A stretch of DNA of 64,000 nucleotides, taken from NCBI RefSeq assembly GCF_014174275.1, contig NZ_JABEQK010000011.1, positions 88,660 through 152,659 on the forward strand, written 5' to 3'. Below, piece by piece: positions 1 through 10,962 of the stretch (the stretch's first letter is position 1; every line of letters begins with the position of its first letter). The DNA is from Gluconacetobacter takamatsuzukensis (GTDB lineage Bacteria; Pseudomonadota; Alphaproteobacteria; Acetobacterales; Acetobacteraceae). Both the position numbers and the translations under genes were made by a program. A model generated the notes under the pieces. It saw nothing but the letters and a program-made list of their open reading frames with translations. It made no database searches and had not been told where the DNA came from.

Positions 1-362
1 AAGTGCTGGCGCTGATGCGCGAGGCCCGAATATTCTGCCTCCCCAGCGTGACAGCCACCAGCGGCGACGCTGAAGGGCTGCCCTTGGTGCTACTGGAGGC
101 CCAGGCCAGCGGCCTGCCCGTGGTCACATCGGCCCGCGGCGGCGTGACGGAAGGAATCGTCGACGGCGAAACCGGCTTCGCCTTTGCCGAACGGGATGTC
201 GCGGCCCTGACCCGGCATCTGGAAACGCTTCTGCGCGACGACATGCTGGCCGACCGGATGGGGGCGGCCGGGCGGCAGTTCGTCCGCACCCATCACGATA
301 TCCGCCACTGCACCGCCGCGCTGGAGGATCTGTACGACCATCTGGTGAGGGTCGACGCATGA
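1..362 (+). CDS. Glycosyltransferase family 1/4, C-terminal part (5' end outside window)
   Basis: Open from the first bases of the window, so the start lies upstream. The visible 119 residues are the C-terminal nucleotide-sugar-binding half of a GT-B glycosyltransferase. The motif EGLPLVLLEAQASGLPVV contains the E-x7-E pattern typical of GT4 retaining enzymes, followed by the usual G-G-V-x-E-x-I and D-G-E-T-G-F segment. It probably adds a sugar to the lipid-linked exopolysaccharide repeat unit on the cytoplasmic membrane face. The TGA overlaps the ATG of the next glycosyltransferase by four bases (ATGA), so the two genes are translationally coupled. The sugar specificity cannot be read from this fragment. 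Confidence 0.85.
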   Translation, partial: VLALMREARIFCLPSVTATSGDAEGLPLVLLEAQASGLPVVTSARGGVTEGIVDGETGFAFAERDVAALTRHLETLLRDDMLADRMGAAGRQFVRTHHDIRHCTAALEDLYDHLVRVDA

Positions 363-1381
363 CGGGCACATTCTCGGTCCTCATCCCGGTCTACAACGCT
401 GCGGATTTCGTGGCGCGCGCCGTGGCATCGGTCACGGCGCAGAGCCTGCCGGCCACCGAAATCCTGGTCATCGACGATTGCTCTACCGATACGACCTGCG
501 CCGTGGTCGAGGATCTGGCGCGGCGCCATCCCACCATTCGCCTGCTGCGCACCGACCGCAATGGCGGCCCGGCAGCGGCCCGCAATACGGGCATCGCATA
601 CGCCACAGGTGACTGGATCGCCGTCCTGGATGCCGACGATGCCTATGCGCCGGACCGGCTGGAGGTCATGGCGAACGCGATGGCGCATGATCCCGGCGCC
701 GATATCCTGGCCGACGATCTGCTCTATTACGACGCAGTCGCCGGCCAGGTGACCGGCCGAGCGATGGGTCCCGGCGCAACGCCGACGGGTGCGGTCACGG
801 CAAGCGATTATGTGGCTCACAATCTGGCCGATGGACGAGGCCTGGATTGGGGACTGCTCAAACCCGTCATCCGACGCAATCTCCTGGTCCGTTCGGGCAT
901 CCGCTACCCCACCGGCCAGCGCCATGGGGAGGATTTCACCTTCATGCTGCGCCTGCTGCTGCAAGGCGCGCAACTGCGGATCCTGAACTCCGCCCATTAC
1001 CTCTACACCCAGCGCGAAGGGGCGGTCAGCCGCCAGACATCGGGCATGACCCGCACCACCATCGCCTATGGCGCCCTGGCCCAGTCGGCGCTCGACTTGG
1101 CGAGCGATCCGGCGGTGCGCGGCGCACCGGCCCTCGCGGCCCTGCTACGCCGGCGCGCCGAAGGCCTGCGGCGACTCGACGACGCGCATTTCTTTTCCCA
1201 GGCGGTCCGGCGTGGCGCGGTCGGTGCCCTGGCGAGGCGTGCGCTGCGGCGCCCGTCATTCATACCGCGCGTGGGCTGGCAGGTCGCCCGCGCGATGCGG
1301 CGCCGGGCCCTGCAATGGCGCTCGGCACGTACCCCAACGGCCCGCCTCCCGTCCGATCGACAAGGAATGTCCCCGTCGTGA
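359..1381 (+). CDS. Glycosyltransferase family 2
   Basis: 340 residues. The N-terminal GT-A fold is clear: FSVLIPVYNAADFV at residues 5-18, the IDDCSTD nucleotide-binding stretch near 38-44, NGGPAAARNTGI near 68-80, and the metal-binding D-A-D at 91-93 within VLDADDAY. An ED motif (HGEDFTFMLRLL) further on fits the catalytic base region of the family. The C-terminus is Arg-rich and may lie on the inner membrane. The gene overlaps the preceding glycosyltransferase by four bases and is followed 28 bases later by UDP-glucose dehydrogenase, so a role in exopolysaccharide repeat-unit assembly is likely. Donor and acceptor are unknown. Confidence 0.88.
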   Translation: MTGTFSVLIPVYNAADFVARAVASVTAQSLPATEILVIDDCSTDTTCAVVEDLARRHPTIRLLRTDRNGGPAAARNTGIAYATGDWIAVLDADDAYAPDRLEVMANAMAHDPGADILADDLLYYDAVAGQVTGRAMGPGATPTGAVTASDYVAHNLADGRGLDWGLLKPVIRRNLLVRSGIRYPTGQRHGEDFTFMLRLLLQGAQLRILNSAHYLYTQREGAVSRQTSGMTRTTIAYGALAQSALDLASDPAVRGAPALAALLRRRAEGLRRLDDAHFFSQAVRRGAVGALARRALRRPSFIPRVGWQVARAMRRRALQWRSARTPTARLPSDRQGMSPS

Positions 1382-1409
1382 ACGAGATCCCGTACCAGAG
1401 GAGTTGACC

Positions 1410-2735
1410 ATGCAGATCGCAATGATTGGCGGCGGTTATGTCGGCCTCGTATCCGGTGCCTGCTTTGCCGAATTCGGCACCGACGTGGCCATCGTGGAAA
1501 CCGATCCCGTCCGGCTGGCAGCACTCCGCGACGGCCGTATCCCGATCTACGAGCCAGGGCTGGACAAGCTGGTGGCAGACAATGTGGCGGCAGGGCGCCT
1601 GACCTTCGGCGACGATATCGAACAGGCCGTCCAGGCAGCCGAGGTGATCTTTATCGCCGTCGGCACACCCAGCCGTCGCGGCGACGGACATGCCGACCTC
1701 CGCTATGTCTACGCGGCAGCCGAACAGATCGCCAAGAGCATGAAAAACTATGCGGTCGTGGTCACCAAATCGACCGTGCCCGTGGGCACCGGCCGGCAGG
1801 TGGCCGAACTGATTCGCCGCGTCCGGCCCGAACTGGATTTCGATGTCGCCTCGAATCCCGAATTCCTGCGTGAAGGCAATGCGATCGGCGATTTCATGCG
1901 CCCCGACCGGGTGGTCATCGGCACCGACACCACAAAGCCCGGCGGCACCGGGCGCGCCATGGAGATCATGCGCCAGCTCTATCGCCCCCTCTACCTGATC
2001 GAGGCACCTGTCCTGTTCACGAGCTTGGAAACGGCGGAACTGGTGAAATATGCCTCCAATTCCTTCCTGGCGATGAAGGTAACCTTCATCAACGAAATCG
2101 CCGATCTGTGCGAACGGGTGGGGGCCGAGGTACATGACGTGGCACGCGGCATCGGACTGGACAACCGGATCGGCCGCAAATTTCTCCATCCCGGCCCGGG
2201 CTTCGGTGGATCGTGCTTCCCCAAGGACACGCTGGCGCTGGTTCGCATCGCCCAGGATGCCGGCTCGCCCATGCGGCTGATCGAAACGACCGTCGACATC
2301 AACGACCAACGAAAAATCCACATGGCGGAACGTGTTATCGCCGCCAACGGCGGATCGGTAGCCAACACGACGATCGGCGTCCTGGGCCTGACCTTCAAAC
2401 ACCAGACCGACGACATGCGCGAGGCCTCGTCGATCCCCATCCTGCATCGCCTGGCACGGGAAGGGGCGCATCTGCGCGCGTTCGACCCCGCCGGCATGCA
2501 ATCCGCGCGCCCCCTTCTCCCCGAGACCGTACACTATTGCGAGGACGCGCTGGATGCCGCAACAGGCGCCGACATTCTGCTTGTTCTGACGGAATGGAAC
2601 GAATTCCGCGCCCTGTCGCCGGAACGCCTGCGCAAGCTGATGAAGGGAAATGTGATCGTAGACCTGCGCAATATCTGGGAACCCAGGGCAATGCGCGATC
2701 TTGGCTTTCGCTACCAGTCGGTCGGGCGCCTCTGA
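1410..2735 (+). CDS. ugd: UDP-glucose 6-dehydrogenase
   Basis: 441 residues, normal for the family. It oxidises UDP-glucose to UDP-glucuronate with two NAD+. Visible features are the Rossmann motif GGGYVG at residues 7-12, the VGTPSRRGDGHADL stretch, KSTVPVGTG, NPEFLREGNAI, the dimer-domain helix with ELVKYASNSFLAMK, and the catalytic cysteine (about C269) in GFGGSCFPKDT. The open frame extends upstream to 1068, but ATG 1410 is preceded by GAGGAG and starts exactly at the conserved family N-terminus. Placement in an exopolysaccharide locus suggests a glucuronate-containing polymer, as in acetan or xanthan-like gums. That polymer assignment is inference. Confidence 0.95.
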   Translation: MQIAMIGGGYVGLVSGACFAEFGTDVAIVETDPVRLAALRDGRIPIYEPGLDKLVADNVAAGRLTFGDDIEQAVQAAEVIFIAVGTPSRRGDGHADLRYVYAAAEQIAKSMKNYAVVVTKSTVPVGTGRQVAELIRRVRPELDFDVASNPEFLREGNAIGDFMRPDRVVIGTDTTKPGGTGRAMEIMRQLYRPLYLIEAPVLFTSLETAELVKYASNSFLAMKVTFINEIADLCERVGAEVHDVARGIGLDNRIGRKFLHPGPGFGGSCFPKDTLALVRIAQDAGSPMRLIETTVDINDQRKIHMAERVIAANGGSVANTTIGVLGLTFKHQTDDMREASSIPILHRLAREGAHLRAFDPAGMQSARPLLPETVHYCEDALDAATGADILLVLTEWNEFRALSPERLRKLMKGNVIVDLRNIWEPRAMRDLGFRYQSVGRL

Positions 2736-3227
2736 CATGAGCCGCCCATTCCCAATGCGCGGCGTCCCCGCGCACGACCCCGCCATCGTGGGACGCGACA
2801 CGGAAAGCCACGGGAAAAAACGTATTTTATCAAAATTCGAAAAAAGTCATAAAAAAACTGGACAGAAAATTAACTATTTTCTTATTCTCCCTCCAGCCCC
2901 GGACAAGCCTCCTTCCCCTTATGGAAGAGGACATGCCCAGGCCATTGCGTGTAGCGTTTGGCATATCCATGACGGATATGCGGATCTCTCGGATCCGTCG
3001 CTGGTATTTTATCGAAGAATCAATAGAATACGCTCCGGTCACTCGGAAATTCCCAGACAGCCTGGGCAGATTTCCCGCGCCTCCATTGTTCGTGCCACAC
3101 CGTATGACATTTCGATGACGGCATATTTTCCGTCGTCCATGATCTTAAAAAAGTCTTTTTTCAGACTCTAATGTTTCAGGACCATATGAATGGTTTTGAA
3201 TGAACCCGTGTCCATGGAGGTCTTTGT
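2736..3227. other. AT-rich intergenic region, probable promoter of the GumD-like operon
   Basis: 492 bases without a convincing gene between ugd and the initiating glycosyltransferase. It is far more AT-rich than its neighbours, especially around 2815-2885 and 3125-3175, with A/T runs. This fits a promoter or leader region for the genes that start at 3228. Short open frames across it have no family features. No clear rho-independent terminator was seen after ugd. Confidence 0.5.
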
Positions 3228-4713
<1,486 letters not shown>

Positions 4714-4724
<11 letters not shown>

Positions 4725-5580
4725 AACCCTGTCCGCTCCCCCGCCCCCCGGCGCCGCAATGCCGCCATCCAGGGCCGTCGGCCCGACGCCCCGTGCCGAA
4801 CTGCCCTATGACGAATTGCAGGTCATGGGCCTGCGCCTGCTGGATATTCCCCGTCATGAACTGGCCGACCATGTGGCACAGGCCGCCCGCCGCCAAGCGC
4901 GGATGCTGGTCGTGAACGCCAATGCCCATTGCATGGTCCTGGCCCAGCGCGCGCCCTGGCTGCGCGACCTGTTCGACCGTGCCGACATTGCCTTCTGCGA
5001 CGGGGCAGGCGTACAGCTTGCCGCTCTGTTCCTGATCGGCCGGCGCCCGCACCGCACCACACCCCCCGAATGGATCGGCCCCGTCCTGCAGGATCTGGGG
5101 GCCGACGCCCGCATCTTCTGGCTGGGCGGGGAACAGTCGGTGGCGGAAGAAGGCGCCCGCGCTTTCGAAGTCCGATACGGCGTACAGACTGCCGGTATCC
5201 GCAACGGCTTCTTCGACGCCATCCCCGGATCGACCGATTCCGAGGACATCATCCGGCAGATCACCGCGGCCCGCCCGAACCTGCTGCTGGTCAACATGGG
5301 CATGCCCCGGCAGGAACGCTGGCTGTACGACAATTGGGACCGCCTCCCGCCCACCGTCGCCATCACCGCCGGCGCCCTGGTCGACCACGCCGCCGGGCGC
5401 GTCCGGCGGCCACCGCGCTGGGTCGCCAACATGGGTGTGGAATGGCTGGTTCGCCTTTGCCGCGAACCGAAACGGTTATGGCGTCGTTATCTGATCGGAC
5501 TGCCGATCTTCGGTTACCATGTCCTGCGCTGGCGTTTCCACCTGGGACGGAGGTCCACATCTTGCCCCACCGAATCCTGA
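4714..5580 (+). CDS. WecG/TagA/CpsF (GumM-like) glycosyltransferase
   Basis: 288 residues. A GT26-family enzyme that adds a sugar to a lipid-linked acceptor in the cytoplasm. Characteristic features: VVNANAHCMVLAQRAPWL, ADIAFCDGAGVQLAALFL, a central IFWLGGEQSVAEEGARAF region, and the C-terminal signature GMPRQERWL followed by ITAGALVDHAAGRVRRPPRW and the basic tail REPKRLWRRYL, which is thought to contact the membrane. It overlaps the upstream GumD-like gene by 11 bases and the TTG start proposed for the next gene by 19 bases. In xanthan-type systems the equivalent enzyme is GumM. The specific sugar here is not known. Confidence 0.92.
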
Positions 5581-7805
5581 CCAATCGCACCGATCTCTGG
5601 CCCTCGATGGGATCGCCCTCCGGCATGAACGATTTCAGCACGACCGACGCTCTGGCAATGGCTCCCCCCGCGCGCGACAACCGGGCCATCCTCATGCATG
5701 GCCTGCGCCTTGTCCGCCGCTATCGCACGCTGTTCCTGGCCGTCGGCGCCGGCACGTTCCTCGTGGGTTGCGGCGTGACCCTCTCGCTGAAACGCACGTT
5801 CATGGCCACGGCAACCGTCGTGGTCTCTCCCACCAGCACGGATCAGGCCGCCCTTCCGAACGCCCAGCCGACAGACCGGCTCGAGGATGACGAACTGGCC
5901 ACCCAGGCCGGGCTCCTGCAATCGCGCGACGTAGCCGCCACGGTATTGCGCGCCCTGCCCCCATCCCCGGCACCGCAGACCTTCAGCCTGCGTGGCGCAT
6001 TGTGCGCCCACACCCACCTGCTATGCGCAAAACCGGGCCCCACACACCCGGACTCGGTCTTCCAGGCTCAGGTCGACCAGTTGCAAGCGGCCGTGACGGT
6101 CGCGCCGGCCGTCCACTCGCGCATCATCAGCATCAGCGTGAACGCCGCCGATGGACAGCGCGCGGCGGACATCGCCAACGCCTTCGTCACCGCCTATCAG
6201 CAGATCGCGCTGGACCGGCGGCGCGCGGACCTGAACCGCACCGCCGCATGGGTGGATAACCGGACGGCCCAGTTGCGCGAACGCTGGCTGGAAGCCGCGA
6301 CCAAGGTCAGCCTGTTCAACAGCGCCCATCATCTGACCAATACCGGCGACGATGCAGGAAACGGCCCCCTGATCGACCGGCAGATATCCGAAACCGCGAT
6401 CAGCCTCACGCAGGCCCAGAACCGCCTGGCCGCAGCCCAGGCGCGGGCCGACGCCTTGGCCCGTGCCGGCGCCCAGGGCCAAAGCCGCGCGCTCATCGCC
6501 CTCGCCCAGCAACCAATTCTGGTGGCGGCCGCAAATACGCTGACGCAACTGGAAAGCACTCGGATGCAGAGGGCCAGCACGATGGGCCCGCACCATCCCG
6601 AACTGGCCGGTCTGGACCGGCAGATCGCGGCCGCCCGGGCCAGCCTGGCGCAGGAAACCGGCGCCGCCCTCGCCTCCATCAACGCCGAAGTCGACGCGAC
6701 CCGCGCCGAAGTCACGCGCCTGACCCGCAACCTGGACACGCTGCGCGAACAGGCCGGCACCCAGAGTTCACCGCAGGCCGAATACCGCATGCTGGTGCAG
6801 GAGGCACAGAGCGCCCGCGAGGTCTATGAAGCGTTCCTCGGCCGGTCGAAGGAAATGGTCGACCGTGTCGAACTGCTGCAACCCCCGGTGGCATTCGTCT
6901 CGCATGCTACGGCACCGGACGCCCCGACTTTTCCCAACCGCAAGAAACTGTTGATGGGCGTAGTCATTCTGTCCCTGACGGCGGCAGCCGGTGCCGTCTT
7001 CCTGCGCGACCTGCTGTCCCCCGGCTTCGGCGAAATCGAGCAGTTGCGGACCATGATCGGCATGCCGCTGCTGACCGCCATTCCCCGCATTTCCCGACGC
7101 GACGGGCGCCTGATCCGCCGCCATGTCGTCGATGCCCCCTTCTCGCCCGCCAGCGAGGCCGTGCGCAGCCTGCTGGCGCAACTGTCGCTATCCGCTCCGA
7201 TGACAGAGCGCGGCCGGGTGGTGGCTATCACCTCGGCCTCGCCGGCCGAAGGCAAGAGTTCCCTGGCCAACTGGCTGGCAACACTGGCGCGGACAGGCGG
7301 CCAGCCCGTCCTGGTCATCGACGGCGACCATCGCGAGAACCGCCAGCGGCGCGATACCGCTCCGACCCGGCGGGGCCTGAGCGAGCTTCTGTCGGGCGCA
7401 GCCTCGGTCGCCGACGTCGTGCAACACGATCCCGAAAGCGGCGTCGATTTCATCCCGGCCGGCGCACCAGGCATGTTTTCGTTCGACACGGCCGAAATCG
7501 CCCGCCTGCGCAGCCTGTTGAAGGATCTCGGGCGGTCCTACAACCTGATCATCATCGACAGCCCTCCCTTGCAGAGCATGCCGGACGGGCTGGTGTACGG
7601 CGCGGTGGCCGATCAGACCGTGTTCGTCTGCCGGTGGCTGCAAACGTCCCGCACCGCCATCCTGTCGTCTCTCGAACGGCTGCGTTCCTATGGAGCGCAG
7701 GTCGCAGGGGTCGTCGTATCGATGGCCGAGGATTCGGCCGCCGCCTTCCCCGGTCCGTCGCATTACCTGCGGCGCCGCCCCATCGCCCTTCCTTACGATT
7801 CGTGA
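5562..7805 (+). CDS. Polysaccharide co-polymerase with tyrosine autokinase domain (Wzc/GumC-like)
   Basis: About 747 residues. It controls chain length and export of the exopolysaccharide from the inner membrane. The N-terminal Wzz domain has a membrane helix (RTLFLAVGAGTFLVGCGVTL), a long periplasmic coiled-coil-rich part with QAEYRMLVQEAQSAREVYEAFL, and a second helix (LLMGVVILSLTAAAGAVFL). The C-terminal BY-kinase has Walker A SASPAEGKSS, Walker A' VLVIDGDHR and Walker B LIIIDSPP. The usual C-terminal tyrosine cluster is weak, with only two Tyr in the last 20 residues. TTG 5562 is chosen because GGACGGAGG lies eight bases upstream. ATG 5607 or 5625 are alternatives without such a site. Confidence 0.9.
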   Translation: MPHRILTNRTDLWPSMGSPSGMNDFSTTDALAMAPPARDNRAILMHGLRLVRRYRTLFLAVGAGTFLVGCGVTLSLKRTFMATATVVVSPTSTDQAALPNAQPTDRLEDDELATQAGLLQSRDVAATVLRALPPSPAPQTFSLRGALCAHTHLLCAKPGPTHPDSVFQAQVDQLQAAVTVAPAVHSRIISISVNAADGQRAADIANAFVTAYQQIALDRRRADLNRTAAWVDNRTAQLRERWLEAATKVSLFNSAHHLTNTGDDAGNGPLIDRQISETAISLTQAQNRLAAAQARADALARAGAQGQSRALIALAQQPILVAAANTLTQLESTRMQRASTMGPHHPELAGLDRQIAAARASLAQETGAALASINAEVDATRAEVTRLTRNLDTLREQAGTQSSPQAEYRMLVQEAQSAREVYEAFLGRSKEMVDRVELLQPPVAFVSHATAPDAPTFPNRKKLLMGVVILSLTAAAGAVFLRDLLSPGFGEIEQLRTMIGMPLLTAIPRISRRDGRLIRRHVVDAPFSPASEAVRSLLAQLSLSAPMTERGRVVAITSASPAEGKSSLANWLATLARTGGQPVLVIDGDHRENRQRRDTAPTRRGLSELLSGAASVADVVQHDPESGVDFIPAGAPGMFSFDTAEIARLRSLLKDLGRSYNLIIIDSPPLQSMPDGLVYGAVADQTVFVCRWLQTSRTAILSSLERLRSYGAQVAGVVVSMAEDSAAAFPGPSHYLRRRPIALPYDS

Positions 7806-7815
7806 GGCACGAGCC

Positions 7816-8985
7816 TTGAAAATCCTGCATGTCGTCCGTCAGTTCAGCCCCTCGGTCGGGGGAATGGAAGATTCGGTTCTCAGCCTTGCACGGATCCAGC
7901 GAGACCTGCTGGGACACGATGCCCGCGTGCTGACGCTCGACCGTGTCTTCGGCCAGACCGACCGCCTGCCGGCAACCGACACCGTCCAGGGCGTGCCGGT
8001 CCGGCGGATCGCCTGGCGGGGCTCGTCGCGCTATCCCCTCGCACCGAGCGTCTTGCGGCACCTGGGCGATGCCACGATCGTCCACGTCCATGCCATCGAT
8101 TTCTTCTTCGATTTCCTGGCTGCGACACGCTGGCTGCATCGCCGTACGCTCGTGGCCTCCACGCATGGCGGCTTCTTCCACACGCGCGCCCTGGGGGCGA
8201 TCAAGGCCGTCTGGTTCCAGACACTGACACGCCTCTCGATCCGTGGGTACGAACGGATCGTGGCCTGCAGCGACAGCGATGCCCAGATGTTCGCACCGAT
8301 CGCCGGCCGTCGCCTGCTGACAATCGAAAACGGGATCAACCAGCAGAAATTCCATGCCGCGTCGGCCGAGGCCCCCACGCGTACCCTCATCAGCTTCGGT
8401 CGGTTTGCCCGCCACAAGCAGATCGACCTGCTGTTCCCCCTCCTCGCCCGCCTGCGCGCCTCCGGCGACGACTGGCGCCTGATTGTCGCCGGGCGCCCGG
8501 CCGACCAGTCCCAGGCCGACCTGGCTGCCGCCGCCCGCGCCGCCGGGGTAACGGACGCGGTACGCTTCGTCATCGCCCCCTCGGACGAGGAGTTGAAGGC
8601 CCTGTTCGGCCAGAGCAGCTATTACGCATGCCTGTCGGAGCATGAAGGTTTCGGCATTGCCGCGGTCGAAGCCCTGTCCGCCGGTCTGCTTCCTGTCCTG
8701 AGCGACATCGTGCCGTTCCGCCGTCTGGCCGACCAGACACGCATGGGCATCGTACGAACGGCTACCGACCTGGACGCCATCGCACGCGACATCCTGGCAC
8801 TGCATGATCGCGGCGAGACCGCACTGCATGCCCTGCGCAGCCGCGCCATCATGGAATCTTCCCGATATGACTGGAACGATGTCGCCCGACGTTATATGGA
8901 CCTGTACGAGGCTATCCACCCTTCATCGGGCCGTCCAGCCACGCACGTTCCGCTCGATACGGTGCGGGAGGGCAGTCCATCCTGA
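7816..8985 (+). CDS. Glycosyltransferase family 4
   Basis: 389 residues from a TTG start at 7816, with GTGAGG eight bases upstream. The N-terminus ILHVVRQFSPSVGGMEDSVLSLAR is the standard GT4 glycine-rich opening. The C-terminal half carries IENGINQQKF, LISFGRFARHKQIDLL and EGFGIAAVEALSAGLLPVLS, which has the E-x7-E motif. It is expected to use a nucleotide-sugar donor in the cytoplasm to extend the lipid-linked repeat unit. It lies 10 bases after the BY-kinase gene and its TGA overlaps the ATG of the beta-barrel gene by one base. The nearest functional analogue is probably GumH-type mannosyltransferase, but this is not proven. Confidence 0.9.
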   Translation: MKILHVVRQFSPSVGGMEDSVLSLARIQRDLLGHDARVLTLDRVFGQTDRLPATDTVQGVPVRRIAWRGSSRYPLAPSVLRHLGDATIVHVHAIDFFFDFLAATRWLHRRTLVASTHGGFFHTRALGAIKAVWFQTLTRLSIRGYERIVACSDSDAQMFAPIAGRRLLTIENGINQQKFHAASAEAPTRTLISFGRFARHKQIDLLFPLLARLRASGDDWRLIVAGRPADQSQADLAAAARAAGVTDAVRFVIAPSDEELKALFGQSSYYACLSEHEGFGIAAVEALSAGLLPVLSDIVPFRRLADQTRMGIVRTATDLDAIARDILALHDRGETALHALRSRAIMESSRYDWNDVARRYMDLYEAIHPSSGRPATHVPLDTVREGSPS

Positions 8986-10316
8986 TGCCCACCCGCCTCG
9001 CCGCGATCATCCGGCGCCTGGGCCCCATGGTCCCCCTGGCCGTGGCATCATGGACCCACCCGGCACGGGCCCAATTGATTGCGCAATATTTTCCGTCCGA
9101 CCTGCCGGGATACGCATCGCCGGAGCAGGCTGATTCCGTCATCATGCACCAGTTGATGAGCCATCAGCCGGCCGGCATCCATGTCGGCGACTTCCTCGTG
9201 CGCCCCTCGGCCGCCCTCAGCGCCGGCTACAATACCAACACATTGGCTACCCCCGATACGCAGAGCCCGCAATTCGTCATGGATGGCGGCCTGAAGGTCA
9301 ATTCGGACTGGACACGCCATGCGTTCGGCCTGTTCGCCTCGGTCAGCGACCGGCGGTTCTCCCGGATTCCCATTGCGGACTATACCAACTGGACCACCGG
9401 CGCGGGCGGCTCCCTGTCGCTGGGACAGGACACCCTGGCGCTGGGATATACCCATTACCGGCAGCATCTGTCCTCGATGGATCTGGGCAATTTCGGCGTC
9501 TCGCGCCCCGTGCCCTATTCCGCCGACGATGTACGCCTGACCTATACCAAGCTGTTCGGGCGCTTCAGCGTGATTCCGTCGGCGATCTACGAGGATTATT
9601 CCTTCGGCCGGGCGACCGGCGGCGGCATCGACACCGACTATGGCAGCCTGAGCCATCACCTCGAAACCGGCTCCCTGACCTCGCGTTTCGAGCTGTCGAC
9701 CGGCAATTCCGCCGTGATGATCCTGCGCGGATCGGCTGCGCAATATCAGAGCACACAGGGCGGGACACCCAACGATTATGTCGATGGCGCAGCCTTCGCC
9801 GGCCTGGACCTGGATACGAATTCGGTCATCCGTTACCGCCTGCTGGCAGGCGGCGAAACACGTCATTTCACCCGCAGCGCGGCACCGTCCGTCACCACGC
9901 CGACCTTCGAGATCGACACGATCTGGTCGCCGTCACGCATGGATACGGTCAGCATCTTTTTCTATCGCCGCATCCTCGATCCCGCCTCGCCCTTCGCGCG
10001 CAATCAGACGGTGACCGACGGACGCATCCAGCTCGATCACGAACTGCGCCGCAATGTCTTTCTGCGCGGCTTCGCGGAAGGCGGCATGAGCCAGACCGGC
10101 CGCACGGTGGCGGGCACGCGCTCGCGCACGCAGACCCTGTTCAAGTTCGGCGTTTCGGCCAACTGGGCGATCAATCGCTACGTCACGGCCGACCTGTCCT
10201 TCAGCCATGTCAACAACTACTCTCATGGCGGCCTGCCGCTCGACACGCTGTATGCCGGACGCAGATCGACCTTTGCCAGCAATTATATCGCGCTGGGCGT
10301 GAGCTTTGCCGAATAA
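8985..10316 (+). CDS. Outer-membrane beta-barrel protein of the exopolysaccharide locus
   Basis: 443 residues with a signal peptide (basic start, hydrophobic PMVPLAVASW, cleavage near ARA-Q at about residue 29). The rest alternates aromatic and polar residues in short strands with Tyr/Phe-rich turns, such as RPSAALSAGYNTNT, HAFGLFASVSDRRF, FSVIPSAIYEDYSF and YVTADLSFSHVNNYS, and ends in a strand FASNYIALGVSFAE. This pattern fits the putative beta-barrel porin 2 type. Its position between the GT4 gene and the GumB-like lipoprotein suggests a role in polymer secretion or surface retention. That role is inferred from context only. Confidence 0.8.
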   Translation: MPTRLAAIIRRLGPMVPLAVASWTHPARAQLIAQYFPSDLPGYASPEQADSVIMHQLMSHQPAGIHVGDFLVRPSAALSAGYNTNTLATPDTQSPQFVMDGGLKVNSDWTRHAFGLFASVSDRRFSRIPIADYTNWTTGAGGSLSLGQDTLALGYTHYRQHLSSMDLGNFGVSRPVPYSADDVRLTYTKLFGRFSVIPSAIYEDYSFGRATGGGIDTDYGSLSHHLETGSLTSRFELSTGNSAVMILRGSAAQYQSTQGGTPNDYVDGAAFAGLDLDTNSVIRYRLLAGGETRHFTRSAAPSVTTPTFEIDTIWSPSRMDTVSIFFYRRILDPASPFARNQTVTDGRIQLDHELRRNVFLRGFAEGGMSQTGRTVAGTRSRTQTLFKFGVSANWAINRYVTADLSFSHVNNYSHGGLPLDTLYAGRRSTFASNYIALGVSFAE

Positions 10317-10344
10317 CGACCAGTATCCGCCAACGGAGAACGCC

Positions 10345-10962
10345 ATGACCGCCGCACCATCCCGCCTGCCTCATGCTTGCCACATGTCTGCTCGTCGGGT
10401 TCGTCCATTGGCCGCCTGCATGCTGGCAACGCTGCTCGCTCCCCTCGCCGGCTGCGCGCCCGGCAGCAGCCTGCCGCCCCTGCCGCCTCCGTCCAACACG
10501 GCCTACCGTCTGGGTGCGGGCGACCAATTGCGGGTGATAACCTATAACGAATTGCAGCTCAGCAATACATTTACCGTCGGCGATAACGGACAGATTGCCT
10601 TTCCGCTGATCGGCACGATTCCGGCCATGGGATTGACAACGAACCAGCTGGAGACCGACATCGCCAGCCGCCTGGCCGGCAAGGGCATCCTGAATCACCC
10701 CAGCATCTCCGTCGAAGTCACACAATACCGGCCGATTTTCGTGCTGGGCGAAGTAAGCCACCCAGGCCAATACCCATACATGCCAGGCATGACAACGCTC
10801 AGCGCCGTGGCCCTGGCCGGCGGCTATACCTACCGCGCCGTCACCGGCTACGCCGGCGCGGTACGCAACAATGGCGACAGCCAGACTGTCGAGGGTCGGC
10901 TGAAGCGCGACTCTCTTCTACAACCGGGCGATGTCATAACAATCTACGAACGATATTTCTGA
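10345..10962 (+). CDS. Polysaccharide export lipoprotein (GumB/Wza-like)
   Basis: 205 residues, GumB-sized and shorter than full Wza (about 360). ATG 10345 is preferred over the upstream in-frame start at 10306, because GGAGA lies just upstream and the N-terminus becomes a proper lipoprotein signal with lipobox LAGC (Cys 37). The mature part has the polysaccharide export domain (YRLGAGDQLRVITYNELQLS, FTVGDNGQIAFPLIGTI) and one SLBB-type domain (IFVLGEVSHPGQYPYMPGMTTL). It should form the outer-membrane export channel with the GumC-like kinase encoded at 5562-7805. It ends the + strand locus. Confidence 0.93.
   Translation: MTAAPSRLPHACHMSARRVRPLAACMLATLLAPLAGCAPGSSLPPLPPPSNTAYRLGAGDQLRVITYNELQLSNTFTVGDNGQIAFPLIGTIPAMGLTTNQLETDIASRLAGKGILNHPSISVEVTQYRPIFVLGEVSHPGQYPYMPGMTTLSAVALAGGYTYRAVTGYAGAVRNNGDSQTVEGRLKRDSLLQPGDVITIYERYF

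Noticed and set aside
1260..2801. Long minus-strand open frame opposite ugd
   Set aside because: It lacks family motifs and lies exactly antisense to a well supported gene; it is a GC-codon shadow.
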